From Xestospongia muta (Eukaryota; Porifera; Demospongiae; Haplosclerida; Petrosiidae): 64,000 nt of DNA. This document shows positions 23,125-36,507 of the stretch, one piece after another. Made by a program: the position numbers and the translations under genes. The notes under the pieces are model-generated. The model did no database searches. It saw only the letters and a program-made list of their open reading frames with translations, and was not told the origin of the DNA. The stretch spans positions 5,010,923-5,074,922 of the forward strand of contig OY848922.1 of NCBI GenBank assembly GCA_963693285.1, in the 5' to 3' direction. Position 1 is the stretch's first letter, and each line of letters starts with the position of its first letter.

Positions 23125-25150
23125 CACCATGTGAGGAAGAGTTAAAGTACATGCTCTTTGTGTCAATATGTCTGTTTGTTCTAAAAGCATATACAATGTG
23201 TCAGAGTTTATCACTCCCAAAAATTTACTGTATTTACAATACACAATTTTTTATATTATTACCATACGGATTTTCCGTATGGTAATAATATAAAAAACGC
23301 TTCTTTTGAATTTTAGTTGCCTTTTCTTATAAGGTCTTCAAATTCAGACCATTTTATGAATTCTTATATTATAATTGTCACATGATCACTTTACTTGTTG
23401 AGACTTCAATGAAGGGTGTACTTTCATGTTTGGTTGTACTTTTTGTTTCACTTAAAGCTATTATTTTGTTTGGCCTAGCAATAATTAATATTTGATGTTT
23501 GTCTTGTGAGCTATTTCTGTAGCAAATGTAAGCGAGTCAAGTGTCTGTACATTCAGTATTGTTTATGTAGTTATATAAATGAAACAACCACGTATTGATT
23601 AACCCATCATTACAATGTGAGAGGTGTGGTCTTAACTACAACTGTTGTATTAGACGCCACCTAAAGTGTATCATTTTGTAAAGAATAAATCTTTAATTTA
23701 TTTACTCTTGAGGGTAATGAAAAACACTTGATAAGGCCAAAATTTGTTTAAAGTGTTGAATATATCAAAACATTTGAATTTTATTGCTGATTTATTTGTT
23801 GAATAAATGTATGAATAAATGATGTTTACACTTTCATTAATGTTACATATACATGTACATGTACCTATTAGATTGTACACTAACTGTGATTATAATAATA
23901 CGTTATATTACATGTACTAGAGCTACAGCTTAAACAAGATGAGCTGGAAGGACTACTTAATCCCACCTTACAAGGATACTTACAAGAGCATCTGATGGTA
24001 CTCATCATATTATAGTGTCTTTGTCCATCAGGTTGGATTGGGTCAGTACCATCTAACAACTCCATAATGTTCTATTGTTATAACTCCATATGATATATTA
24101 CAAGGTACACTAATTGATTGTCAGCTAAGTTGTCCTATTATCTACCATCTTATGATCAAGATATATGATTAAGATAGATCAATGAAAGTTGTGAAATTGA
24201 CTGAGGCTAATAAAGTAATTGGCCCATCTCCAGAATATTCTGTACTTACTACTGCTAATGATGACAATGATGTATGTTGTTTGTTGTCATAGGAATTTCA
24301 AAGTGATAAATGAAATAGTAAGTGAACTAGCCACACAAACTCCACCTACTTCATGTCACTGGCTATAACTCATCAATATTGCAGGTTACATAATTAGTAT
24401 ATTATGAAAGTGACTTTGTAAATGATTGTGATGACAATGTATCCTACATTACTGTTGATATATAAGACTAACTGATCTGTCATTCAATAGTATGTAGTGT
24501 ACACAGTCAACACTTCATTTATTCATTAAGGAAAGATAAGGTTTCTTTATTGGCTTTAACTACCTTATACCAAAATCCTCTGTTCATAATATATAGTGTT
24601 ATATTCCTGTTAAAAGTATAAGTTATGTCTCATGTACATGTCTATGTACCTTTGATGTGTAAGTTTTGTTCAATATGATCATGATATAAACAATTCACTT
24701 ATCATTGCAGTAATACATAGGGTCAGACCTATACATGTTTTAGAAATGAGGCTTCATTTTCTACACATATAATAATGTCACTAAACATTACATAGTGTGG
24801 TCAGAATACATACATACATTAGTCTGTTTGATCAAACCACTGGGGTTATCACTATGTCTAATTGTTAAAGTAGCATGTGTTGCCATGACAACCTCATAAC
24901 ATGAAAACTATTATATTGAGTTAGACATGCCTTAGTTTACATGATCACTTCATTGTCATTTCACTACAAAGAGAAATAAAATTAACTTACAACTGACTCT
25001 GTATGTAATGAGGAGGATATAATGAATGACATAAAACCAGTTTAGTGTGAGTACATGTACATATATTATATCAGTATGGTTCTTATAGTATGTACAGTTG
25101 ATATAATAAATTAATCACAAACACTCTAATGATTATGTTTATAAGGACAA
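23125..25150 (+). repeat. R1 block, copy 1
   Basis: Parts of this segment recur at 30834-31905, 53388-53785 and 59930-60965. It starts near 'ccatgtgaggaag' and includes the helical frame LQLKQDELEGLLNPTLQGYL and a decayed version of the exon that is intact at 59952-60137. It ends with the 'cattacatagtgtggtcag' stretch. The coding parts of this copy have stop codons. Confidence 0.7.
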
Positions 25151-25159
25151 AATTAATAA

Positions 25160-26370
25160 GTAAATTCTCAACTATAAAAACTAAGTCAATGCACTACTGC
25201 AATATGATATCTGAAAAATATCTTAAATCTATCATAATTTTAGTATATATCTGTAATACATTGGAAGTAATTGCACTTTAATCTCCATGACACATACAAT
25301 GTTTGCAAATGTCTAAAGAGAATCTGACAAAAATGAAACATATCTGAATAGATTTCAAATATCTAAAGTTCATTGAAAATTGATTGCCAATAGAGGCTAT
25401 CCTACCTATCCATTGATCTTAAACTGATGGTAATCCTAAACATCCATATTATAGTTCGTGATAACTTTGCTGGTATGAACAAACATTTGTTTCAAGTAAT
25501 CTTAGGACAAATTCATGTCCATAACTGATATCCTGACCACATGTCAGTTTATATAGTAGATACTAACAGGTAGTATAAGTAGTAGTGGGAGTATTATAAC
25601 TGTGAATAAACATCTATCCATTTATCAATCCATTTATCCATTCATTTGTCCCATTCATCCATCAATCTTCAATAGTTTAATCTATGAGGCCACACCTATA
25701 TTGTCTTGATCACACAGATAGTCACACATTATTAGATTTTAAATTCCACAAATCGTTAGTCAAAGAACACAGTACAGACATTACAAACTACTTCAGAAAA
25801 AACAGTCCATAGATATGACCATAGCACTAGTACTCATCAATAATTAAAAACCACTGACTACAAACAGAATTTGTCCTCATAAATCAGTAAACAATTGTAC
25901 ACATTCAAATACCCTATTTCATACATTTCCTTATTTCATGTTGCACTTAACCTCTCATTTATTTGTCCATCACTACATCTATACTGAAGTTACATAGTTG
26001 TCACAATCATATCACAATCATACAAGGTATGACAAGCTTGAGACAACCTAGGTTCAAATTTGTGATTAAGTAGTCACTCACAGTCTATCTTGTCATATAG
26101 TTGTAGTGAATGTTTACTTTATTGTGAACAACCTTGTACAGTGATTGTCAATAGTGCTAGCTAGGCCCCTATATATAGCATATCAAATTGTAATCCTAAA
26201 TCTTCCAATTGACTTAGCTTTGTGTATTATGAAGATTATTAAATAATTATCACAAGTCAATACACAATATATATGTTGTGTAGTATATATCTATTCAGTT
26301 AATTTTTCAGACTTTGTTTATGTGTGTATCATAAACAATGATGAGAGTGTCTTGATCCACATGGTGGGCT
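25160..26370. other. No gene recognised
   Basis: AT-rich DNA with a short ATCCATTTATCC-type run near 25615-25670. I see no exon with matching splice sites. Confidence 0.45.
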
Positions 26371-26375
26371 CTTAC

Positions 26376-26381
26376 TTTATT
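26376..26381 (-). terminator. AATAAA overlapping the stop codon
   Basis: On the minus strand the last codons read CAT AAA TAA AG, so the polyadenylation hexamer AATAAA includes the stop TAA. This leaves a very short 3' untranslated region. Confidence 0.55.
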
Positions 26382-29237
26382 TATGACATTGCATACTCAA
26401 AGCCTCTTCAGTCACTTCTATTGATGATCCAGTACTATGTGTTTGACTAGAACAATCACAAAATGATACACCTGTAGTTATAGAGATATTATGACTCTAA
26501 GGAAGATGGACAGTAGTTTGTAGTTCTAAAGTAACTCAGAGTTATATGTATGTACAGTTACTTATATATGTATATGTATTATGACATCACTAAATATTTT
26601 TGTTTACTTCTTTAAAGTTCTAAACTTTGTTTATGTGTACGTAGCTTTTCTTAAATTAAAAAAATTGATCATTTATACTTACAAGAACTGCAATACACAG
26701 TTATAAAGTGTAAATGTCAGTCTTACATTTACATCCTAAGGATAGAGTTTTAAAGTGTATTGTATGCAAGTATTTAAGTATAACTTTACACCAACTTTCA
26801 ACAGTGTATAAAGGTAATTATATCCAGTATCACTGTAATAATTTGTTAGAAGGTATCCTGTAACTCACTGTTAAAGTAATCATCAGCTGATCTAAAGAAT
26901 TACACAGTCAGTATTGATGATGGTGTTGAACAAGTACATCACAGACTTATAACTGACTTTAGTAAGTCTTTATGTCAAAACCAATGTGATATACAAGATC
27001 ACCACATTATATCATCATGTTTGAAAAGAATTCAGTTCACAGGTAGCTTATTCCTCTACCTTGATATGGAAAGAGGTCTCTTCAATGTAAGGAGTACTGA
27101 AATGAATTGTTGTAGCAAAGATTGGCACGTCATCTGAATCCTAGAGATATTATATGGCTATTATTGTTATTAATAAAATTATAAATATTAAGTATGTTAA
27201 AGGTAAATCTACATTATATTGTTGCACATGTTATTAGCTTATCCTTTATACTTTGCTTAAAAATTCTTTGCATATGAAGTACACTGGTCTCACTAGCCAT
27301 ACCCATTTAAACTTATGAAGTGGAAAGGGTTTGTTAGACTGTAAGTATGCATTTGTTCAGAAACCTACTGAATGTTAGTAGACAATAAGGAGCATTGTAT
27401 AAGTCATTGACAAATTAAAAGACAAGGAGTCAAAGGCTAACCATACTTTAAAAGTCAGATGCTTAAACACTGAAAGGTTATAACTAGTCCAGTACCACCT
27501 CCTGAATGATTCCCATACTTACAGTTGATAATTTATCCATGATAATAGACAACACTACCTAAAGTTAATGTTACCTTCACAAACTGTATCAGCCTCTTAG
27601 GACAGCTTTTAGGGATCAATAATTTGGATAGTAATTGAAAAATACAAGACTATTAGCATGTCATTACCAATCACTTGAATTAATAATAAAATACCTTCAT
27701 TGAAAAGTTCTTTGTCTTTCTTGTCATCAAGAGTGAAGAAAAGCTCTTTCAGTTTAGGCCTATACCTAAGTTCCAATCAAGAATACACAACTGTTCTTTT
27801 TTCTAAGTCAGCCAAGTTTCTAATTAGCAAATGGATAGTAGTCTCTTCATCTAACATGATAATAGTTTAGATTTTCATCTTAAACAGAAAAAAGAGCCAA
27901 TTAACACGTGTAAATAATCACAGTGTTAAAAGTCTTATTAATAACTCACTACTTTCCAAATATTCAATGATGTGTATTGCTCAAGGATTTCCATAACTGG
28001 AGGTTAAATATCTATTATCCATTTCCATCTACTAGATAATGTTCTGCTATCAAAGACTGTAGTGTAGCAAGACAACAGTCTCTTCTTTCTTTAATAACAG
28101 ACCTGTTGTAACATAGCCACATTTGTTGTTAACATAATTATCATTATCTAAATCAGCAATGTGGTACTTGTGTCATTCCAACATGTTTTGAGATCTTCCA
28201 TTATTTTGGAAATGGTTCAATAGTAACAGTAAATGTTTTAGAAGCAGGTAGAAGATAAAGAAACTATCAGTCACATAAGTTAGCTTTCCAATTACCCTGA
28301 GAAATGAACAACTTCATAGCAAATACAAAATGAAAATTTGTCACACTTACATAACAATTAGAATTAATTTAACTCTATTTTCTGCATAGGTTTCAATCTC
28401 TTTACAAACATACAGTGTTGTACTGATCACTTGAAGGGTTTCTTGTATTTACCATTTATTAATGTAGAGAGATCTTGAATAACCCTTGTCCTAATATCTC
28501 ACCTGTGGCTAAGACTTCATCTGTCTGGAAAGAGAAAGCAGAGGGTATCACAAATGTGTGATGTTAATTTGACATGTAGTACTAAAAGTCAAGGAACAAG
28601 GATTGTCAAATAGAGATATTTGCTGTACAAACTTCAGTATAGTTAACTGGTTATCCAGGTAATTGATGTCAAGACTTTTGTTTTCCTAATAATGATAATA
28701 TAATGATAATTATCATAACAAAAACAACAACAGATCAATTTATTGACCTTCTCAGCAGATATTGCAATTTCCATAATCTTTTCTGGCTTGACTCTTTCTC
28801 CTAGTATTTTCTCAGCAACTTCTTTGAGCTGTCCATCACCTATTGAAAGAAACGTTTAGCCATTGATCGAAAGATTTGGAAGTTGTTCAAAACTGTATGG
28901 AGGATTCCTTCGGATTATAGAAATGCAAGTAGTCTATCAGCCAATAAATATTCCAAGACAGCACTATTTACCATTGAACAAAGATTATGCAGTTGTTGTG
29001 ATAACGCAGGTTCAAAATTCCTATTGCGCATGCTCGTATTTTTTTGAGGGCATTATTTAGAATTTAGACACTACTGGTATGGTAAATTTGTCGTGCTGTT
29101 ATCTTCCTTGTACAAGTAGCCCATGGATCTTTCAAACGTTAAAGTCTATCCGCTCTGGTCACTCCTACTACCAAGTATTATGTACTTTTTAGACATATCT
29201 GAGAGGTCCATGCATACAGACTCGGCTTCTGTATCAC
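26377..29237 (-). CDS. Multi-exon gene, function unknown
   Basis: Minus-strand exons have good splice sites. They are 29172-29237 (DTEAESVCMDLSDMSKKYII), 28748-28839 (GQLKEVAEKILGERVKPEKI, then MEIAISAEK), 28503-28524 (a 22-nt exon, TDEVLAT), 27695-27765 (YRPKLKELFFTLDDKKDKEL), about 27575-27640 (LLSKLLIPKSCPKRLIQFVK), 27060-27140 (DSDDVPIFATTIHFSTPYIE) and the terminal exon 26377-26471 (Cys/Ser-rich, stop TAA). The first three chain in phase. One or two exons are missing from my model between 28503 and 27765 and between 27060 and 26471. The stop overlaps an AATAAA signal. The start is not found; it lies above 29237. No domain is recognised. The helical, charged middle could be a Death-fold-like region, but that is speculation. 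Confidence 0.55.
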
Positions 29238-29439
29238 CTGTTGTCTGAGTTGTTCTCAAAAAGATTTTAAAAACGTTCACTATTTTCAGGAACAATGTGT
29301 ATGATATTCACACAGAATTTGAATTTGTTCTTTAATCTACTATGGCTTGTTCCTTTCAAGACAGAAATCCAGGTGACCCTGATCACTGATTGAATCTTGA
29401 AACTGACTCATTCCATAACATGATGTCACTGTACTTTTA

Positions 29440-30834
29440 AATGAGTCTCAGCCTTTTTCAGAACTTGTCTAGAATATTAGAATTGTTTCTGTACACCCTC
29501 CAAGTGACCCTTTGCTGTTTGCAAGATCTACAATAGAGATCAAAAGCAATTCAAGTACCATACTCCTAATTATCTTAATTACTTATACTGTACTTTAGTA
29601 CAGTGTTCTACCTTACAACATATGTATACTTTGAATGTATGTAATACTTTGTATCTCTGTTATAACAGAGTGGGAGCTTACCAGAAACTAATTATTTAGT
29701 GAAATATTCATACTTCTCACAATTGTTGTACTGTTTCTCTGACACTGTCAACATAATATGACATTGACTTATTAATGAATACATGAGGTAAGTATTGATT
29801 CCAAACACTGTAAAATATGTTCTTAGAATACTGTATTTGCTGGTTGTTAGGTACATAATATGGTTATTAAGTGCATACTGTTTGTTAAGTGCATAATTTA
29901 TCTTGGTCAGAACTCTTTTATTAAGCACTTAATGAATTATTAATAAGCAATATGCATAACCGATAATGAATCTATCCTACATCACAGATACAGCAAAATG
30001 GTTGTGTTCATTTGCTTTCACTTTCACTAATAGAAGAACCTCGCCAATCGAAGGCATTCATACTTTTTTGTAAATGTGACGACCTCGAATTATAGTGTCA
30101 AACGAGAACTTATTAGAAACACCAGCATATCCTCCACGTGCTCAAGTGAGAACCACACTCAGAAAAGTGACATCATCCGCAAAGGCTATTTGTTGAGTGC
30201 ATATCCTTATTTAGTGCATATTTTCTTTCTGTGGAGATACAGGTGCATGTGCTTAATAACCAGCAAATATGATAAAGTCTGTAATTTGTTGTCTCTGTAG
30301 ATTGTATAGTGTTCACAATATACAGCTTGCTTACATGTACTTGAGAGTAAAAGTTGAAAATCCATACAATTGTATAGAGATATTCTGCCTACAAAAGATA
30401 TGAGTAATCCCTAAATCCCTCAGTATAATATTGAATACAAGAAACAGACTTTGATACCTCTTCATGACTAAATGTATTAACAGGCTGTCCTTCTATATCA
30501 ATAATAATAACACAGCAATTGTGTTATGTTTGTTAATAAACCTTGTTTCTATTCCATCCTGTATGTAATTGTTTCTGATAGTGTCCTGGAGATAAATACC
30601 TTCTAACCCATTAACGAATAGAAACAATTTCTGGCAAATCTAGTAAAACAAAGATTTTATTGATGTCTGTTTGATTGTTTCACTGTACCATTACTTCATT
30701 ATGACTGAAAGTACTTGCTACTTTATTTTGTTCCCTAGGAACATACCTCATACCTGTTGTCACTTCTTCAATGTTAATATTGGGAAATAGTTGTCACATG
30801 ACTATGAGGTCAAATTTATCTTTACATAATTCAG
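29440..30834 (+). repeat. R2 block, copy 1 (5' part)
   Basis: This matches 55490-56120 and, in its last part, 61125-61400. It holds a candidate plus exon after 'tgtctag' at about 29473 (IVSVHPPSDPLLFARSTIEI) and a second after 'aacag' near 29668 (SGSLPETNYLVKYSYF). A third begins at 30739 (TYLIPVVTSSMLIL). The short proline-containing strands are compatible with Ig or fibronectin-like extracellular domains, but phases do not chain cleanly and the copy is split at about 30834. Confidence 0.55.
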
Positions 30835-31905
30835 CTGTCCATGTGAGGAAGGGTTAAAGTACACGCTTTTTGTGTCAATTTGTCTGTCTGTTACAAAAGC
30901 ACATGTAATGTGGCAGAGTTTATCACTACCAAAAATTACTATATTTACAGTACACAATTATCTACATTTCAACATAGGAATTTCCCAACAAAGTTTCCTT
31001 CCCAAATTCTTTGGATTTTACTTGTTTTTGTGATAAAGTCTTCATATCCACAACTATTTTATTATAATTATAATTGTCACATGATCATTAGATTATACAC
31101 TAACTGTGATTATATTGATACATTGTATTATATGTTACTAGAGATACAGCTCAATAAGAGGAGATAGAGAGACTATTGAAATGTAACTTACATAGGCTAT
31201 TTACAAGAACATGTTATGATAGTCATAATGATATACTATCTATTGTTTGTCCATCAGGTCAGATTAAATACTCCCATCTGACAACTCCTTGTTGTTCTAT
31301 TTTCAAACTTCAAATGATCATTTACAATTTGGATGGATGTGGTTGTCAGTTAAATGATCCTATTATGTCACCATCTTATAATCAAGTTATAAGTGATCAA
31401 GATAAACCTATAAAAGTTGTGAAAGTGACAAGAACTAATGAAGTAGGTGTCCCATGTCCATGATATTCTGCACTTGCTAAATACTCTTAAAGATGACAGT
31501 TATGACAATGCTGTCTTCATACGTTGCCATAGGTACTTCAAAATGACAAGTAAATATAGTAAGTGAACTATTCACACAAACTCCATCCACTTATAATACT
31601 AACTACAACTCATCGCTATTGCAGGTTACATAATTAGTATACTATGAAAGTGACTTTGTTAATGATTGTGATGACAATATATCCTACATTACTGTTGATA
31701 TATAAGACTAACTGATCTGTCATTCAATAGTATGTAGTGTACACAGTCAACACTTCATTTATTCATTCAGAAAAGATGAGGTTTCTATATTGGGTTTAAC
31801 TACCTTATACTAAACACCTCTGTTCATAATATGTAGTGTTCTATTCCTGTTAAAAGTATATATTATGTCCCATGTACATGTCTATGTACCTTTGATATGT
31901 AAGGT
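30834..31905 (+). repeat. R1 block, copy 2, inserted in R2
   Basis: This matches 23125-24660 and 59960-60480. It interrupts an R2 block: the uninterrupted R2 copy at 56036-56230 reads across both junctions. Its coding frame 31176-31463 contains IVCPSGQIKYSHLTTPCC and DQDKPIKVVKVTRTNEVGVP, then a 1-nt insertion shifts the frame relative to the intact exon at 59952. Confidence 0.7.
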
Positions 31906-32038
31906 ATTTTCAATTAAATATTGTAGCACATTCCTTTATACTCACAGCTGCTTCTATAAAAGTTTTCATGAATAATATCTTCTCTTTCATCTGTTAATTT
32001 GTCCTTATTTTTCTCTCTATCTGTTTCATTTATCTTAG

Positions 32039-32160
32039 GTGGATTGGTATTTGTAGCAATAATTGGAGGAACTATAAGTGGTTCTGTGAGGATATATATC
32101 AAAGCAATCAACACATACTTAGATGATACTGATAATTCATCATCTTCAAAAGTGACTTGA
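32039..32160 (+). CDS. Terminal transmembrane exon
   Basis: After an excellent acceptor (pyrimidine run and CTTAG) the frame reads GLVFVAIIGGTISGSVRIYI, a membrane helix followed by basic residues, then a Ser-rich tail ending SSSSKVT and TGA. This looks like the last exon of a type I membrane protein: single helix, short cytoplasmic tail. A diverged copy at 56305-56385 has the same acceptor and helix (IFVAIMAGTMHGFLRIYIKA) but a shorter tail. Upstream extracellular exons may be those of the R2 block; phase 1 entry is required. The protein family is unrecognised. Confidence 0.6.
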
Positions 32161-32209
32161 TTTTTCCATTCCATCATCATACTTCTTCTTGCCATTTTTA
32201 TCACTAGTT

Positions 32210-33600
32210 TCTGTTTTAATTGTATTGTTTGTGATAAAATTGAAACAGTGCTCCTCTCTATGTCCTTCTCTTACCTTCTAGGAATATTGTTGTTATCAAA
32301 GCACTCGTCAAATAAAGTTAAATGCCTATCTTGGTTGTGACTTGGTTGTATAGCATTGTTAGGATTGGAAGACAAGGTATTCTCTCTGTACTGCTAATAG
32401 ATAGTAGAAGCTATTAGTTAAAATTCAAGTTGTGTCATATGAATGTAATGTCTATAAAGTCATAAACTACCAAGTCTCAAGTTGTCATTTAGTGATGTGG
32501 TTATGTACATCTTGGCAAGCTGTAGGTACTACAAGTACAATTTCTAATTATTAAAAAAAAGACAAATTCATGTTATGTTTATTCATATTAGCTCAATTAT
32601 ATTGTCAACCACATCCTTCCTAATTATATGTCAGTTTATATAGCAGTAGTGTGATATTAATGAACAGACTAATAAACAACACTAGTAGTAGTGGGTATAC
32701 ATGTAACATTAAAAATATAAGGCATGTGTGAAATATATATCATACATATAGTTTAAGTTTCAGTGTCAAGAGAATATGTCTGTTTGTATTAGTAGAATGC
32801 AAGTTTATTTATTTAATGGCTGGTCTTGAATGTAAGTTTCAAGATGAAACACTATTGTTAAACATTAAATACACAGGAAATTATTAGGCAATGGAAAACA
32901 AATTCCAACCATTAACCAAGTATAATAATATTGTTTCAATCAATCTTCTAGTTTTATCCTCTCCATTCATCAATTTATAAATTCATCATATATGATCATA
33001 TCTATATTCATATGTATATGCCTATATCCATTTTCACTCAGTATAAAGAGACTACCTTTATACTTATCAATTATAATAATTATAGGATAATGTACACTGT
33101 CACTACTAAAACATCACGATAACTGAACCTAAATTTAGAGGTTCTATTAACAGTAGTCTGTGTCAAGGCTAACACTAGATATGTTTCATACCTCAAATTT
33201 AACATACACATATACAGGTATAAGGTACTATAATAAGGCACAACATATTGCATACAATGTATTTTATATGACAAATATGACATGTAATGAACTAATGATT
33301 CTTATTATACCAATGACAATTTGTATACAATTTGTATACAAATGGCATTGTTATTGTACATATATACATGTATGGTAATGTCATACATTCTTAATATATT
33401 GTATCTTGACTATCTTCAGACAGAGCAACATCAATGATGGAAATCTGTAAGTCAAAGCCTTCATCTCCCATCTTTTACAACTTAATTACTAATTGTGATA
33501 GACATGGCATAGTCTAATATGATTTATTTTAGTTATTTTATTTTCATTAAGGTAATTTTTTAGTCAACCATCAGTTATAAATATGTATAAATATGAATAT
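32210..33600. other. No gene recognised
   Basis: AT-rich DNA with scattered short frames (33080-33283 minus, 33160-33378 plus) that look like chance openings. Confidence 0.45.
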
Positions 33601-33602
33601 AT

Positions 33603-34330
33603 AAAATGACAAATGGAACTCAATGATACAATATTGCATTCTACCAGAACATTTGTTACAAGTGAAATCAACATGAGTTCCAAACTGTTTGAACCTGTTT
33701 CTTTACGAGATTTGTCTTGTCTTTTATCAATATCAGCAGCTTAGCACCAATTAACTTATTACTAAGACACTATCATACAAATACATCTTAGCATGTCAAC
33801 CAGTTATACCTTGATGTGATATTAAATAAATAATGTTACTTATGGCACTATTGGAAAATTTTGAGAAAATAATATGACATGGTTAAGTATATTTTTGGCC
33901 ACCAATTTTTTCGTCATTTTGAAATCACTTGTTCCGTGTAAATGTTATAATTGAGAAAATGCATTTTCAATAATTTTTCGATATCTACCATCACGTGATT
34001 AAACCCTAGACCTCGTGAAGGCTATCTCCCTACTGCAAAGACGAGGGTCTCTTTAGACTTATTTACAAAGGTATAGATGGCTAAGCTACACCTAGTTGGT
34101 GAGTAAAGTATTTAATATATTAAGTACACCATTCTGTCTTTATCAGATTGGTGCCGCGCGACATTAACAATATCTATCATTGATGAATGACCTGAAATCA
34201 TAGAATGTCGAGATAGGTCAATAGCTTATTAGTTAAAGGTTAGAAATTACAAGATAAAGTGTACTGGCTTTAAGTGACAGAACTAGTAACCACAAAACTC
34301 CACGATGTAGATTAAAAAGTTACTGCCTTA
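33603..34330 (+). repeat. Promoter/first-exon module, copy X
   Basis: This matches 43455-44310 along its length. Both copies share a CACGTGATTAAACC motif (E-box core) about 80 bp before a 22-nt exon with the start codon, and a GGTGCCGC patch downstream. The lines suggest a duplicated promoter plus first exon. Confidence 0.75.
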
Positions 34331-35181
34331 TATTTTATTAATTTTATTGCTGAGTTTGTAGTTGAAGTGTTATTACTCTTCATTGTGTTAGAGTTTTTTG
34401 TTTTGCTAGAAAAATTATTGTTAGTGATACGTCAATAGTTGTAGGTGTTACTTGTTGAAAATTGGATTATTTATTTACATGTTCTACCAAATGCTTATCT
34501 TTGATATTGAGGCTTGAAAAGAGCAACATGCTTTCAAATGTTCGGTATAATGAAACCTTATACAAAAAAACCTTGTTTGCTTCAATTGAATGTTTTGTGG
34601 TACAAGCTTAAAAATTTTCATGTAGCTGTACCTATCATAGTTGAGATGTATCTCAAGTTTTAAAGTTTTCTGCTGTACAGAAACAGTGTGGCATATATTT
34701 TTCTGAAATGTAACAATGATCATCGAATCAGCTTGATATTGAGAGGGCATTTGCAGATTTGCTATCATTAGGACAATTTTATTTTATTTGCAATAGAGAA
34801 CAAAGTAGGTAGTACCTTTATTTACTATAAATGTTTGAATCATAATACATGTAAGTTTTAACAGTTATAGCCAGAAACACTTATAGTGTAGGCTGTGTCC
34901 AGGATTTGTGATGTCCAGATTTTCCCAATGATTACTGTTGTCATGTATTCATGACATTCGGTTGCTAAGAGTTAAAGTAACAATCAAACTGTTTTGTCGT
35001 AATTGCTAATATTTTTTTTAAAATTAAAAACATTGTAAAGAATTACAGTGGTGGTTCTGAAGAGAACCATTGAAAGGAGCAGTAATGATGAAGCTATAAC
35101 ATTAGTTATTCCTTTGACAGGAACTACTATTGAGACCAGCAATACCACAATTACCACAGATTCTCAATTATATTCTTGGAG
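34077..35181 (+). CDS. Two-exon gene start, MAKLHL family
   Basis: Exon 1 (34077-34098) encodes MAKLHLV and ends in phase 1 at a perfect GTGAGT donor. Exon 2 (35049-35181), after a TTACAG acceptor, stays open in the required phase: VVVLKRTIERSSNDEAITLV, then IPLTGTTIETSNTTITT, with a GTGAAC donor at its end. It is rich in Thr and Ser in the second half. The next exon was not found, and no family is recognised. The CACGTG-bearing upstream region probably drives it. Confidence 0.45.
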
Positions 35182-35627
35182 GTGAACTTAAAATACTTAA
35201 TTATTGATTAATTAGTTCACCTGATGATGTCTCTGGACTTTGTATGTTACACCAAGTAGACCACACCTTTGTTTAAAGAAATAAATAAATTGGTTCAGGC
35301 TGTAAATGGTGCTTGGATAATGATTTGCTATGCAAATTGAAGCTTACATGAAGAGTTATGCTTTTTGTGCAGTTAGTAAAGGAGTATTGAAAAAGTGGCA
35401 GACAGAAATATACATCTGAGATTATGAATCCTTTCAATGTCATTCCTACTTTTAATGCACTCAGCTTTATAGAAATTTTGTTCAATTGTTGCTTGCTCAA
35501 CATGAGTATTCATTGAATCAATGGTGTAGGATAAAGTATTCATTATTAATGTCCTCTTATTATCCTTTAACTTTACATGTAGTTTATGAGATTTGGATGA
35601 ATTGGCTACCTGACTAATAGCAACAGA

Positions 35628-36172
35628 AGCTTTCTGGGCACATCCAACAAAGATCTGATCTTAGTTTAGTAGCAATGATATGTGAACAAACTTTTTTAAG
35701 GGTTGAAATAACTCATTTACCCAGCTGTATGTTTGTTGATAGCCATTATCGTGAATTCCATCCTGGTCTTTTGTCATGTGAGTGTGTAAAATTAGTACAA
35801 CTATTCTTTTATAACCAGGAATTATCCCTGTTAGAATTATGCATAAAAATCAGCATAGTTTCTTATGAATGTGACAGTATGTTTTAACTCTTCAATGGTA
35901 TATGTGTTATTAGGAAGGTGATTAATATTACCATGAACTCTTGCACTTGATCCATAATTGAGGTAGCTTTACCTAATAGTGCCCAACCTCTTTGTAATAA
36001 TACTATGCAAAATGAGAAAAGCTGTCCTACCAATCTATGAGGTATATTCTGTTAGTCAAATGTTTAGATCCATATATACTTTACCTTTATAACTTGTATA
36101 TAACTATGTTCTCTTTTCTTTATCATTTAGCTGATGTCCTCTGTGTTGAAGTATTGCAGACATTGATATGTG
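35628..36172 (+). repeat. Direct repeat, first copy
   Basis: This matches 36845-37396 over about 540 bp, starting around 'catccaacaaag' and ending at 'gacattgatatgtggg'. The Copia fragment and its LTR lie between the copies. Confidence 0.85.
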
Positions 36173-36173
36173 G

Positions 36174-36507
36174 GACATTTTTAACAATATGGCTTAATCG
36201 ACTATTAGTTGAGTTACAACCACAGAAGGAGCCATCTAAATTAGTTACAATATTTGAAGACAGTCAATCAGCCATTTGTATGGCAAAAAACTCACAATTT
36301 CATGGACGAAGCAAACATATAGACATCAAATACCATTTCAACAGAGACGAAACAAAGAAAGGAACAATAGATATACAATACTGCAGAACAGACAATGTGA
36401 TAGCTGATATGCTAACAAAGGGATTGTATGCTGAACGATTTGAGAAACTCAGAGATATGGCGGGAGTCAAAGAATTTTCTCTGATCCAAAGTGAGAAGGA
36501 GTGTTGA
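36174..36507 (+). pseudogene. Ty1/Copia RNase H, C-terminal fragment
   Basis: The open frame reads LLVELQPQKEPSKLVTIFED, SQSAICMAKNSQFHGRSKHI and ADMLTKGLYAERFEKLRDMA, the hallmark end of Copia polyproteins (RNase H, SKHIDIKYHF, LTKGL). It stops at TGA within the LTR start. The N-terminal part is missing: the sequence joins directly to the end of the first direct repeat at about 36174. Confidence 0.9.

Noticed and set aside
29132..29247. Plus-strand ORF beginning MDLSNVKVYPLW
   Set aside because: No convincing donor; the minus-strand exon 29172-29237 fits splice sites and phase better.
31914..32204. 96-codon minus-strand ORF
   Set aside because: It is antisense to the plus-strand transmembrane exon, which has a far better acceptor and a conserved copy at 56305.
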